DNA from: an uncultured Lachnospiraceae bacterium | Lineage (GTDB): Bacteria > Bacillota > Clostridia > Lachnospirales > Lachnospiraceae | Direction: 5' to 3' | Length of the DNA: 15,176 bases | Assembly (NCBI GenBank): GCA_947367855.1 | Contig: CANBFE010000048.1 | Location: 1 to 15,176, forward strand | Part shown: piece by piece, positions 6,856 to 13,415 of the stretch | Position numbering within the stretch: position 1 is the stretch's first letter | Layout of the letters: each line of letters begins with the position of its first letter | Position numbers and translations under genes: made by a program | Notes under the pieces: model-generated | What the model saw: only the letters and a program-made list of their open reading frames with translations | What the model was told of the DNA's origin: nothing | Databases searched by the model: none

Positions 6856-8259
6856 TTAAATCAGTTTCATGATATCGCCAATCTTCATATTGGGGCTCTC
6901 CACGCCCTTGAACATAATCTTACAGATGTAGTAGTAAAAATATTCCAACTGCTCTTTGGTGTAGGCCTTGGTCTGATGCTCAAAGCTGAAGTCCAGACCA
7001 TTATCCTCCGCCCGGTGCATCACAGTGAGGTACAGGCCGTCGGAATAATAGCCGTTGCAGTATCTCTTGGTCTTATACCGGATGCCCCCCAGGTCCGTGA
7101 GTCCTTTTTCCCGCAGGGTGGCAGGCTGATAGGTCAGGGAAACGGTCTCGTAGCCCATTCCCCTGGGCGGGTTATAGAGCTCCCCCCTGTAGCCAAGATA
7201 CTCTGCCGGATTGAAATTCACATAGCGGAATACTTCATTCTGCTTGTCCCTGATCTCATGGATTCCCTCCAGGAAGGTCCTCTCCTCAGACAGAACCGTC
7301 CGGAAAGGGAAACAGTGAATCCGGGTTCCTCCTGACTTTTTCTCCTGAAGGGTGGCCCTGCGGGCATAGGCAATCTGCATGGACACATCATCACAGTGAT
7401 TCAGTTTCTGAAGGCATGTGCGGATCCCCATGATAAGCAGGCACTGCAGGGACACATGCTGCTGTTCGCAGAAGGCCATCAGCCGTCTGGTGGGTTCCTC
7501 CTCCAGATGGAAAATGTCTATGGCCGCCGCAAAGCTGTCCGATCCGGTAGGCGCCGCCCGAAGGTTGGGATTGCCTGTGGCCGCCCTTGCTTCCTCCAGT
7601 TTACCCGGTCCCTGGATTCCGTTGTAAATCGGCTCCGATTCCTCGATAAGCCTGCGGAAATATGCCCGGTCCCTGGCCTGTGCCTTGCTGCCCGCCTCAT
7701 AGGCCAGATCTTTCTCCACCTGTTCCGTGTAGGAGCGCATGTCTGCCGGATAGGGAATCCCTTCAAAATTGGCGTTACAGTACAGTTCGATTACATCCTT
7801 CAGGAACCCGATCAGGGACTGGGCATCCAGAAATCTGTGGTCTCCCACCAGGAACATGCCCTGGAAATTGTCCGGGGTGCGAATGATCACAACCCGGTTC
7901 ATGGGAGCGTCTTCCTTGTCAAACGGAATACGGGTCCACTCCGTCATCCGGCTTTCCGCCTCCTCCATGGTCATTCCGGTGAAATCCACGTACTCGATCT
8001 CCCGGTCTTCCTTTTCTGCGATATACTGATACCATTCCTGCTCTTTTTTGTCATAGGCAAGCCTGGCCCGCATGGACTCGCACCTTTCATAGGCCTTGTA
8101 AATCGCCTTCCGCAGCTCGTCCAGATTGAGCTCGAATTCGATTGTCAGGCTTGTTCCCACGTTCAGTATTTCTTTTCCCGGGCTGTACTGCGCATAATAA
8201 TTGTGGAATTTCTGCGCTACCGTCAGCGGATACACCTTATAACCTTTTCTTGTCTTCAT
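6856..8259 (-). CDS. Stand-alone condensation-domain acyltransferase
   Basis: A 467-residue protein of the chloramphenicol-acetyltransferase-like fold shared by NRPS condensation domains and Pap-type acyltransferases. The N-terminal half has the YPLTVAQKFHNYY opening and the active-site segment GDHRFLDAQS (139-148). This matches HHxxxDG with the catalytic second histidine (His141) and Asp145 kept, while the first His is Asp140 and the Gly is Ala146. The C-terminal half carries the second lobe (residues ~245-465). It has no adenylation or carrier domain, so it depends on separate partners, and both follow in the operon. Such enzymes join a carrier-bound acyl group to an amine or alcohol. Its start overlaps the hydrolase stop (TAATG), implying translational coupling. 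Confidence 0.85.
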   Translation of the reverse strand: MKTRKGYKVYPLTVAQKFHNYYAQYSPGKEILNVGTSLTIEFELNLDELRKAIYKAYERCESMRARLAYDKKEQEWYQYIAEKEDREIEYVDFTGMTMEEAESRMTEWTRIPFDKEDAPMNRVVIIRTPDNFQGMFLVGDHRFLDAQSLIGFLKDVIELYCNANFEGIPYPADMRSYTEQVEKDLAYEAGSKAQARDRAYFRRLIEESEPIYNGIQGPGKLEEARAATGNPNLRAAPTGSDSFAAAIDIFHLEEEPTRRLMAFCEQQHVSLQCLLIMGIRTCLQKLNHCDDVSMQIAYARRATLQEKKSGGTRIHCFPFRTVLSEERTFLEGIHEIRDKQNEVFRYVNFNPAEYLGYRGELYNPPRGMGYETVSLTYQPATLREKGLTDLGGIRYKTKRYCNGYYSDGLYLTVMHRAEDNGLDFSFEHQTKAYTKEQLEYFYYYICKIMFKGVESPNMKIGDIMKLI

Positions 8260-9266
8260 TATACACTCCCTTCCCGCATGTTACGGGATTCCAAATCCCC
8301 ATCTGCTTCCCCGTTTTCCGTATCCATTACCTCTTCCGCGAATTCCGTCAGCGCCTTCTCATAAGCCGCCATATCCTTGTAGTAACTCTCCGCATGGGCC
8401 GCTCCCTCTATGATCAGCCTGCGCTTCGGCGAGGCGCAGTTGTCGTAAATTTCATGACACATGCTGCACGGTACAAAAGTATCCGCAGAGCCGTGGATAA
8501 ACAGAATCGGCACTTTCGCCTTCCGCACTTCGTACTTGGCATTGCACTCGTCCATTCCGTAACCTGCCAGTTTCCGGTTCAGCAGATCTGCGCCCTGAAT
8601 GGCCGGAAAGGCAGGCAGGTGATACATATGATTCAGCACATGGGTGAACACCTCCCTGGGTGAGGTAAACCCGCAGTCTGAGACGATTCCCTTCACATTG
8701 GCCGGAAGCTCCAGTCCGCTGGTCATCAGCACCGTTGCGCCTCCCATGGAAGTGCCGTGAAGCAGAATGTTCACATGCTCCCCGCACTCCCCGATCATCC
8801 AGTTGATCCAGGCCAGGGCGTCTTTCCTGTCCAGGCAGCCGAAACCGATATACTCCCCTTCGCTTCCGCCGTGGGCCCTGGCATCCGGCATCAGCATGGC
8901 ATAGCCCCTTTTCAGGAAATAATCGGCTATGGCGATGTGGTTGCTCAGTCCCTCTCCCGTGTAACCGTGAAAACAGATCACTGCCTTTTTCGGGAATGGG
9001 GCTGTCCCGGGAAAATAGGTGGCATGAAGCTTCAGCCCGTCAAAGGAAGTCAGATACACATCCCTGTGGGACTGCGCAAGCACATATCCCTTTCTCTCCT
9101 CCATCAGCGGAAAATACTTCTCCCAGTCTGTCCCCGACATCTTTGTGGTCCGCTCTGTCTTGGCATTTCCGCGCTTCATGGTTCTGTTATAAAAATATAA
9201 GGTTTCTCCCACGCCTGCGGCTGCAAGCAGCCCCGCAGCCGCAGCCAGCTTTTTCAAAACGCCCAT
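8259..9266 (-). CDS. Membrane-anchored alpha/beta hydrolase
   Basis: A 335-residue serine hydrolase. An N-terminal hydrophobic, Ala-rich helix (residues 5-26, after KK) suggests a signal anchor, so the catalytic domain may be tethered at the membrane. The alpha/beta fold shows HGYTGEG (oxyanion region, from His100), the nucleophile elbow GTSMGG (Ser173), Asp262 in GSADTFVP and His291 in GAAHAES. It resembles esterase/lipase families that act on acyl esters or thioesters. AGAGGTGAAC stands just before the ATG. The stop codon overlaps the start of the condensation gene. In this context it may release, edit or hydrolyse the acyl product; that role is inferred. Confidence 0.9.
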   Translation of the reverse strand: MGVLKKLAAAAGLLAAAGVGETLYFYNRTMKRGNAKTERTTKMSGTDWEKYFPLMEERKGYVLAQSHRDVYLTSFDGLKLHATYFPGTAPFPKKAVICFHGYTGEGLSNHIAIADYFLKRGYAMLMPDARAHGGSEGEYIGFGCLDRKDALAWINWMIGECGEHVNILLHGTSMGGATVLMTSGLELPANVKGIVSDCGFTSPREVFTHVLNHMYHLPAFPAIQGADLLNRKLAGYGMDECNAKYEVRKAKVPILFIHGSADTFVPCSMCHEIYDNCASPKRRLIIEGAAHAESYYKDMAAYEKALTEFAEEVMDTENGEADGDLESRNMREGSV

Positions 9267-9339
9267 AGTTCACCTCTTTCTGCATTTTCTTTTCTGATTC
9301 CTGCCCTGTACGCTTTCTCCGCTCCGGACCTTTTCGCTC

Positions 9340-9777
9340 TTATTTCTTATCCCTGGCGGACGCTTTCTTTGCCGCTGCCTTCACCACAGTGTCCACCACC
9401 TTATCGGCAGCCTTCCGGGCAGCGCTCTTTTCCTTCTGCAGGGCAGCCTGCTTCAGCTCAATGATTTCCTTTAACCGCAGGGCCTTCTCAATATTTCCCT
9501 CCACCCGGAGCTTCTGTGCCGTGAAAGCCGCCACAGGGTCCATCTCTCCCTCGGAGATCTTGAGCAGAACATCCGGCGCGCAGATAAACATGGCATCCCT
9601 GTCATAATATTCATAGGGCTCCACGTACAGCACGCCGTCCTTTACCTCCACATAGAAAGCTCCCCCTGCTTCCTCATCTTCAATGTTAAATTGAAAAGCA
9701 AGGTGCTCGTGTATGTCGCTCACATCAGCCCCCATAAATTTTCCTTTGATCTCATAGAAAAAATCCGCGTAAGTCAT
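9340..9777 (-). CDS. SCP2 sterol-carrier-like lipid-binding protein
   Basis: A 145-residue protein with an SCP2 domain over residues ~1-105. The family pattern is visible in the beta strands (GAFYVEVKDGVLYVEP), the DAMFICAPDVLLKISEGEMDPVAAF segment and the closing KLRVEGNIEKALRL helix. SCP2 domains enclose a hydrophobic tunnel that binds fatty acyl chains or sterol-like lipids. The C-terminal 40 residues are Lys/Ala-rich, probably a basic helix that could touch membranes or the acidic ACP. The start at 9777 follows AGGAGG. Upstream in-frame ATGs (extension to 9852) have poor sites but cannot be excluded. It is the first gene of the operon, 73 bases before the hydrolase. Confidence 0.85.
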   Translation of the reverse strand: MTYADFFYEIKGKFMGADVSDIHEHLAFQFNIEDEEAGGAFYVEVKDGVLYVEPYEYYDRDAMFICAPDVLLKISEGEMDPVAAFTAQKLRVEGNIEKALRLKEIIELKQAALQKEKSAARKAADKVVDTVVKAAAKKASARDKK

Positions 9778-9866
9778 CTCTTTCCTCCTGTTCCGGTCCG
9801 CTTCCCCGCGTTCCGTCTCTGCCATATGTTTCCGGTTCCGCGGTACCCGCATCCCCGGTCTGCAAT

Positions 9867-9883
9867 TTCGACCGATAGTCGAA
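9867..9883. promoter_or_regulatory. Operator 1, 17-bp palindrome
   Basis: TTCGAC-CGATA-GTCGAA, with perfect 6-bp arms. It lies just downstream of the predicted transcription start of the SCP2 operon. It shares TTCGACC and GTC with operator 2. The size and symmetry suit a TetR-family dimer. Confidence 0.65.
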
Positions 9884-9897
9884 CTGTTTACAAGGAC

Positions 9898-9927
9898 ACT
9901 CTACCATATTTTTCGACCATTGGTCAA
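9898..9927 (-). promoter_or_regulatory. Promoter of the SCP2-condensation operon
   Basis: On the minus strand, TTGACC (9927-9922) and TAGAGT (9903-9898) are spaced by 18 bases, with a start expected near 9891 and a leader of about 113 bases. The -35 lies inside operator 2 and operator 1 lies just past the start, so bound regulator would block initiation. Confidence 0.6.
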
Positions 9928-9928
9928 C
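9912..9928. promoter_or_regulatory. Operator 2, 17-bp imperfect palindrome
   Basis: TTCGAC-CATTG-GTCAAC, matching operator 1 in its left arm and GTC core; the centres are 45 bp apart. It covers the -35 of the minus-strand operon promoter. It is the likely site of the divergent TetR-type protein. Confidence 0.6.
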
Positions 9929-9985
9929 TGTCTCTTTCTCCAATTTCCACCCCGAAATACATTCTTTTTGTAGCACTATTCACAA

Positions 9986-10014
9986 TTGTTCCCAAATCGG
10001 GATTATGTTATCAT
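9986..10014 (+). promoter_or_regulatory. Promoter of the TetR-type regulator gene
   Basis: TTGTTC (9986-9991) and TATCAT (10009-10014) with a 17-base spacer. The predicted start near 10021 leaves a leader of about 110 bases before the regulator. This promoter lies 58 bp from operator 2, so the regulator's own control may be weaker than that of the operon. Confidence 0.5.
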
Positions 10015-10132
10015 CAAATACATCAACTATCGAAAAAAGGCAGAGACCGAAGACGGCCCAAAGTTCCTCGCCGCCCGGAGAATCTGTCCTATAAAGAACT
10101 GAGGCCATCACACTTACACAGGGAGGTTCCAT

Positions 10133-10759
10133 ATGCCGGACGGAAAAAAATATGACAGAATTTTAGATGCGCTTCACCAGCTTCTGGAAGACCATACGAT
10201 TCAAAGCATATCAGTAAGCGATATTGCAAAAAAAGCGGAAATGGGCAAGGGAAGTATCTACTATTATTTCCCCTCCAAGGAAGCCATCCTGGATGCGCTG
10301 ATCGAAAGAAACTATGAGGAACCGCTGAAAACGGCGCAGAGTCTTGCCGCACAGACTGAGATCTCGCCCTTTACCCGCATGGCCATGATCCTGCAGGCCT
10401 GCCGCAGCTCCTCCGCTGCCTTCCTGAACCACAGCAGCACTGCTCCCGGCGGAGGGACAAGCGCCCAGGACACCGCCTTTCTCCACCAGAAATACATGAA
10501 TCACCTCATTGCCGAGCTGAAGCCCAGCCTGACGGAGATTATCAACCAGGGCATCGCGGCAGGGCAGATCCACTTTGACTATCCGGCCGCCCTTGCCGAG
10601 ATCGTCCTCATTGTCCTTGCCGTAAAGCTCAACAATACCTTCCTGTCCGCCACAGCGGAGGATTCCGAAGGTACCATCCGGGGTCTGGTGGCGCTGCTCG
10701 AAAAAGGCACCGGCATTCCGCCCGGAACGCTCAACTATCTGGCGCTGCCCCCTTTCTGA
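10133..10759 (+). CDS. TetR/AcrR-family transcriptional regulator
   Basis: A 208-residue regulator. The helix-turn-helix is at ~27-50: ISVSDIAKKAEMGKGSIYYY then F-P-SKEAILDALI, the classic TetR_N pattern. Residues 60-208 form the helical ligand-binding and dimer domain, with no recognised ligand signature. GGGAGG lies 6 bases before the ATG. It is divergent from the SCP2-hydrolase-condensation-ACP-ligase operon, with two 17-bp palindromes at that operon's promoter, so it is most likely its local repressor, released by a lipid, acyl-CoA or other hydrophobic ligand. The family is certain; target and ligand are inferred. Confidence 0.93.
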   Translation: MPDGKKYDRILDALHQLLEDHTIQSISVSDIAKKAEMGKGSIYYYFPSKEAILDALIERNYEEPLKTAQSLAAQTEISPFTRMAMILQACRSSSAAFLNHSSTAPGGGTSAQDTAFLHQKYMNHLIAELKPSLTEIINQGIAAGQIHFDYPAALAEIVLIVLAVKLNNTFLSATAEDSEGTIRGLVALLEKGTGIPPGTLNYLALPPF

Positions 10760-10821
10760 GCCCCATCCCGGGCTGGAAGATGTCCGGGGAACGCCTGTCC
10801 ATACCCTGGTTTATTGTATGA

Positions 10822-10862
10822 AAAATCCATCGGCAGCTTTCCGTCTTCTGCCGATGGATTTT
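10822..10862. terminator. Bidirectional terminator between tetR and spoIIID
   Basis: AAAATCCATCGGCAG (10822-10836) and CTGCCGATGGATTTT (10848-10862) form a perfect 15-bp stem with an 11-base loop. A/T tails on both sides make it usable in both directions. It ends the TetR transcript (+) and the converging spoIIID transcript (-), whose stop codon is 15 bases away. Confidence 0.9.
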
Positions 10863-10876
10863 CAATACAATCAAAA

Positions 10877-11035
10877 TTACACCATGGTTCTCTGCTGATG
10901 CAGATATTTCTCCTTTGTGGCAAGCCCCCCGCGGATGTGCCGCTCGGACTTGTTCAGGTCCAGTACCTTTCTTGCTTCGGATGCCAGGGCAGGGTTCACC
11001 TGCATCAGGCGTTCGGTTACGTCCTTATGTATGGT
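10877..11035 (-). pseudogene. spoIIID: 3' part of spoIIID, cut by the mobile element
   Basis: Reading minus, the last 52 codons encode TIHKDVTERLMQVNPALASE, then ARKVLDLNKS and ERHIRGGLATKEKYLHQQ, and end RTMV-stop. This matches the C-terminal part of SpoIIID, the sporulation mother-cell DNA-binding regulator (HKDLTERL, INPDLANEV and RH-RGG-AT--KY in B. subtilis, compared from memory). The intact protein is about 90 residues; the first ~35, including most of the helix-turn-helix, are missing. Just upstream the frame meets ATC-ACA-ACA and then a stop (TAA). There is no start codon or ribosome site for the remnant. The break coincides with the end of a serine recombinase gene. It may be half of a gene restored by excision of the element, or a dead fragment; the window cannot tell. 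Confidence 0.88.
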
Positions 11036-11040
11036 TGTTG
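11024..11040 (-). other. Element-chromosome junction (attachment site half)
   Basis: The spoIIID match begins at about 11035, inside the last codons of the recombinase. The minus-strand sequence ACAACCATACATAAGGAC holds both the recombinase end (ACA-TAA) and the spoIIID codons for T-I-H-K-D. The crossover dinucleotide cannot be fixed without the other junction, which is outside the window. Confidence 0.6.
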
Positions 11041-12659
11041 TGATTTAGAACGGTTTCTTCATTGACGATATTTCCCTTATCTGCTTCATATTCCGTATTG
11101 CTACCTCTCTCTGCCGCTGCGTTCCTATTATATTTGTCTTCAATCAATATCGTTTCATCCAACCCCAAATCACCGAACAATCGCATATAGATGTCTACAT
11201 TCCCCTCTTTATCCACCTCTATCTTCTGAATAATCTTCTTCAGCTGTGCATTTGTCATTTCCCGTACATCAGCAATCTCTTCAATCTGCTTAAATGTACT
11301 GGTTAGAACACCTTCTAACTGTTCCCCCTTTGTTACATTATAAGAAACCATTTTCAGTTCATTTTCCAGTCGCTCTATTTCTCCCCTCATCCCGCCGATT
11401 TTCTCATTTAATTCTTCTCTCGAAATCAGGTCATCCGTATACATGTCCATATATTTCTGTCTGGATTTCTGCAATCTGGCAAGCTGTATATTCAGTTCCT
11501 TTTCATATGCAACATTCTCATCCTTCGCCTTATATACCCTCTGAAACTCGCCAACCACATAGCTTATCACTTTTTTCTTCTGCTTCAAAATATCAGCAAA
11601 ATATTCCTGTAAAACCTCAATTAATTCCTCTTCGTCCACAGTAACTGCATTTGGACAGCTATCCGCTCCCCGTCCATTATGTCCGGAGCATACCCACCGG
11701 ACATAAGTATTCTTGTATTTTCTCACTGTCCTACGGAAAGACCAACCACATTCCTTGCAACGAATCAACGTAGAAAACAAGTACTTGTTGCTCTGTCGTT
11801 CATGAGAAATATTGAATGCCTTATTGCGTGACTGCAGAACTGCCTGTGCTTCTTCATACACTTCTGGTTCGATAATCTTCAGCTCCGGTCTGTCCACTAC
11901 CATCCATTCATCTTCTTCCTTAGATTTACGCTGCCCTGTCAAAAAATCTGCCACTTCCTGTTTTCCATTAATTATTTTTCCAGTATAAATTTCATTTGTC
12001 AGAATACGGCAGATTGCATTCTGGCTCCATGAACAATTACGTTTGGTTTTCAATCCTCTGTCATTGAGCATAATGGAAATCTTGGCCGCTCCATATCCTT
12101 CTTTGGTATACCACTGATAAATCTGACGGACAATCTTCGCTTCTTCTTCATTAATTGCCAGATTGAAATAATCGCCTATTGTCTTGTCATAACCATAGAC
12201 AATGTTCGGTACACGTCCCTTTTCCGCATTCATCTTCTTGCCAAATTTTACACGCTTGGATGTATTAGCGCTTTCCTCCTGTGCCAGTGCTCCAAAAATC
12301 GTCAGGACAAATTCGCTGTTTCCCATACTTGTCATGTTTGCTGTAAGGAATTGGGTCTCAATCCCCAATGCTTTCAGCTTCCGGATATTTTGAAGCAAAT
12401 CCACCGTATTTCTGGCAAAACGGGAGATATCCTTGACCACTACCATATCGAACAGCCCCCGCTCTGCATCGGACATCATATGAAGAAATTCTTTACGGTT
12501 CTTTATTTTAGTGCCGGAAATACCCTCATCGGCATAGAGCCGCATTAGATTGTCCCCTGTGCGCTTTGTATATTCCGCGAAAAACTCTTTTTGCGCTTCC
12601 AAACTATTCAGCTGATCTTCTTTATCTGTAGACACTCTGCAATAAGCAGCTATATTCAT
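11025..12659 (-). CDS. Large serine recombinase (integrase/excisionase)
   Basis: A 544-residue site-specific recombinase. The N-terminal resolvase domain starts NIAAYCRVSTDKEDQ, with catalytic Ser10, followed by the DEGISGT, VVVKDISRFARN and FGALAQEES segments. A recombinase domain (~residues 155-260), a zinc ribbon with Cys301, 304, 324 and 335, and a coiled coil (~378-440) follow. This is the family that includes Tn916/Tn5397-like, phage and SpoIVCA (skin) recombinases. The ATG at 12659 sits 8 bases after AAAGG; a TTG six bases earlier is too close to it. The last two codons (ACA-TAA) overlap spoIIID sequence in another frame, so the C-terminus depends on the integration site. It should integrate and excise the element by strand exchange within spoIIID. 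Confidence 0.95.
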   Translation of the reverse strand: MNIAAYCRVSTDKEDQLNSLEAQKEFFAEYTKRTGDNLMRLYADEGISGTKIKNRKEFLHMMSDAERGLFDMVVVKDISRFARNTVDLLQNIRKLKALGIETQFLTANMTSMGNSEFVLTIFGALAQEESANTSKRVKFGKKMNAEKGRVPNIVYGYDKTIGDYFNLAINEEEAKIVRQIYQWYTKEGYGAAKISIMLNDRGLKTKRNCSWSQNAICRILTNEIYTGKIINGKQEVADFLTGQRKSKEEDEWMVVDRPELKIIEPEVYEEAQAVLQSRNKAFNISHERQSNKYLFSTLIRCKECGWSFRRTVRKYKNTYVRWVCSGHNGRGADSCPNAVTVDEEELIEVLQEYFADILKQKKKVISYVVGEFQRVYKAKDENVAYEKELNIQLARLQKSRQKYMDMYTDDLISREELNEKIGGMRGEIERLENELKMVSYNVTKGEQLEGVLTSTFKQIEEIADVREMTNAQLKKIIQKIEVDKEGNVDIYMRLFGDLGLDETILIEDKYNRNAAAERGSNTEYEADKGNIVNEETVLNHNNHT

Positions 12660-12704
12660 GGCCAAAACCTTTCTTCATATTCTTAATCTTTCCAATACGT
12701 CTTT

Positions 12705-12733
12705 ATCTTATCATAGAGCGTCCTAATATTCAA
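12705..12733 (-). promoter_or_regulatory. Promoter of the recombinase gene
   Basis: On the minus strand, TTGAAT (12733-12728) and TAAGAT (12710-12705) are 17 bases apart, a good vegetative-type promoter about 45 bases before the recombinase ATG. I see no obvious sporulation-specific -10, though SigE/SigK motifs are too loose to exclude by eye. Confidence 0.55.
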
Positions 12734-12784
12734 TAAAGAATCCACGTTTCGTTAAAAATATAATCCAATTTTATGCTAAAAAGA

Positions 12785-12807
12785 ACATCCTGCATCATGC
12801 AGGATGT
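12785..12807 (-). terminator. Terminator overlapping the small gene's stop codon
   Basis: ACATCCTGCA (12785-12794) and TGCAGGATGT (12798-12807) form a perfect 10-bp stem with a 3-base loop. On the minus strand the loop is TGA, the stop codon of the 61-residue gene, and TCTTTTT follows the stem. It separates that gene's operon from the recombinase promoter. Confidence 0.8.
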
Positions 12808-12980
12808 CCTTTGCAGCAGTTTACCTTTTCATCGATATCAGGAAATGACTCAGCAGCAGCCTGTATGGCTGACTTAACTTTTCCCTCATTTACCTGTATA
12901 AAAACTTTCAATATGTAGTCGATGGTCACCTCTGCTGTGTTTGGGTTATGGAACCGATAGTTTAATTTTCGCTCCTTCAC
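12795..12980 (-). CDS. Small mobile-element protein, unknown function
   Basis: A 61-residue basic protein starting with GTG (KERKLNYRFHNPNTAEVTID). It is probably mostly helical (YILKVFIQVNEGKVKSAIQA) and ends in HPA. I recognise its style from small proteins found beside recombinases and conjugation genes in gut Clostridia, often with a RHPA-like end, but no function is known to me. GGAGAAG and GGAGG lie upstream of the GTG. The ribosome site, the stop codon in a terminator loop and the position between ATPase and recombinase support a real gene. There is no membrane segment and no DNA-binding motif that I can name. Confidence 0.7.
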   Translation of the reverse strand: MKERKLNYRFHNPNTAEVTIDYILKVFIQVNEGKVKSAIQAAAESFPDIDEKVNCCKGHPA

Positions 12981-13415
12981 AGTGGCTTCTCCACCTCCTC
13001 ACTGCCTATCCGTTGTCCCATTCTATGAAAACATGAACGAAAATAGTACGCTGTTAATCATTTTTCCAACGTCATTTTTCTTATTGTCCATGCTTATCAT
13101 CAGAATATATCATTGGATGTGAGTGATATGCGGAGCCTTCCACCTTCTAAAAGATTCACCTCGTCTTATATTCACATTATCTCACCTCACAGGGAGAGAA
13201 CCACCCTGGTCTCTGCCACTAAGGGCAGAGACAAAGGTAGTTTCGGCTGTCACATTACGCAGCCATTTGATAAAACTTTTGACATTCATGTCTGCACCCA
13301 TCTTGCTGATGCAATTATTATTTTCTTATGCATCGTTGTAATCCTCGCCTTAAATAAACTCTCCATCTTTCCTGAATTAAAAAAGTCTGGAAGTACATCT
13401 CCTCCATTGGTACTC
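12981..13415. other. Gap with hairpin and tiny frames, no clear gene
   Basis: A 435-base stretch between the ATPase stop and the small gene. It holds a perfect hairpin GTCTCTGCC-6 bases-GGCAGAGAC (13209-13232) without a T-run. On the minus strand there are overlapping tiny frames, the longest 35 codons (13289-13182, beginning MNVKSFIKWLRNVTAETTFV), whose start overlaps the stop of an upstream mini-frame (ATGA). A plus-strand frame at 13113-13523 overlaps the ATPase end and looks spurious. It may be a degraded gene or a leader or regulatory RNA. Confidence 0.4.

Noticed and set aside
7396..8364. A 322-codon plus-strand open frame
   Set aside because: It is antisense to the condensation gene, whose conserved motifs are on the minus strand.
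13209..13232. Perfect hairpin considered as a terminator for the ATPase gene
   Set aside because: Neither strand has a T-run after the stem, and it lies about 185 bases beyond the ATPase stop codon.
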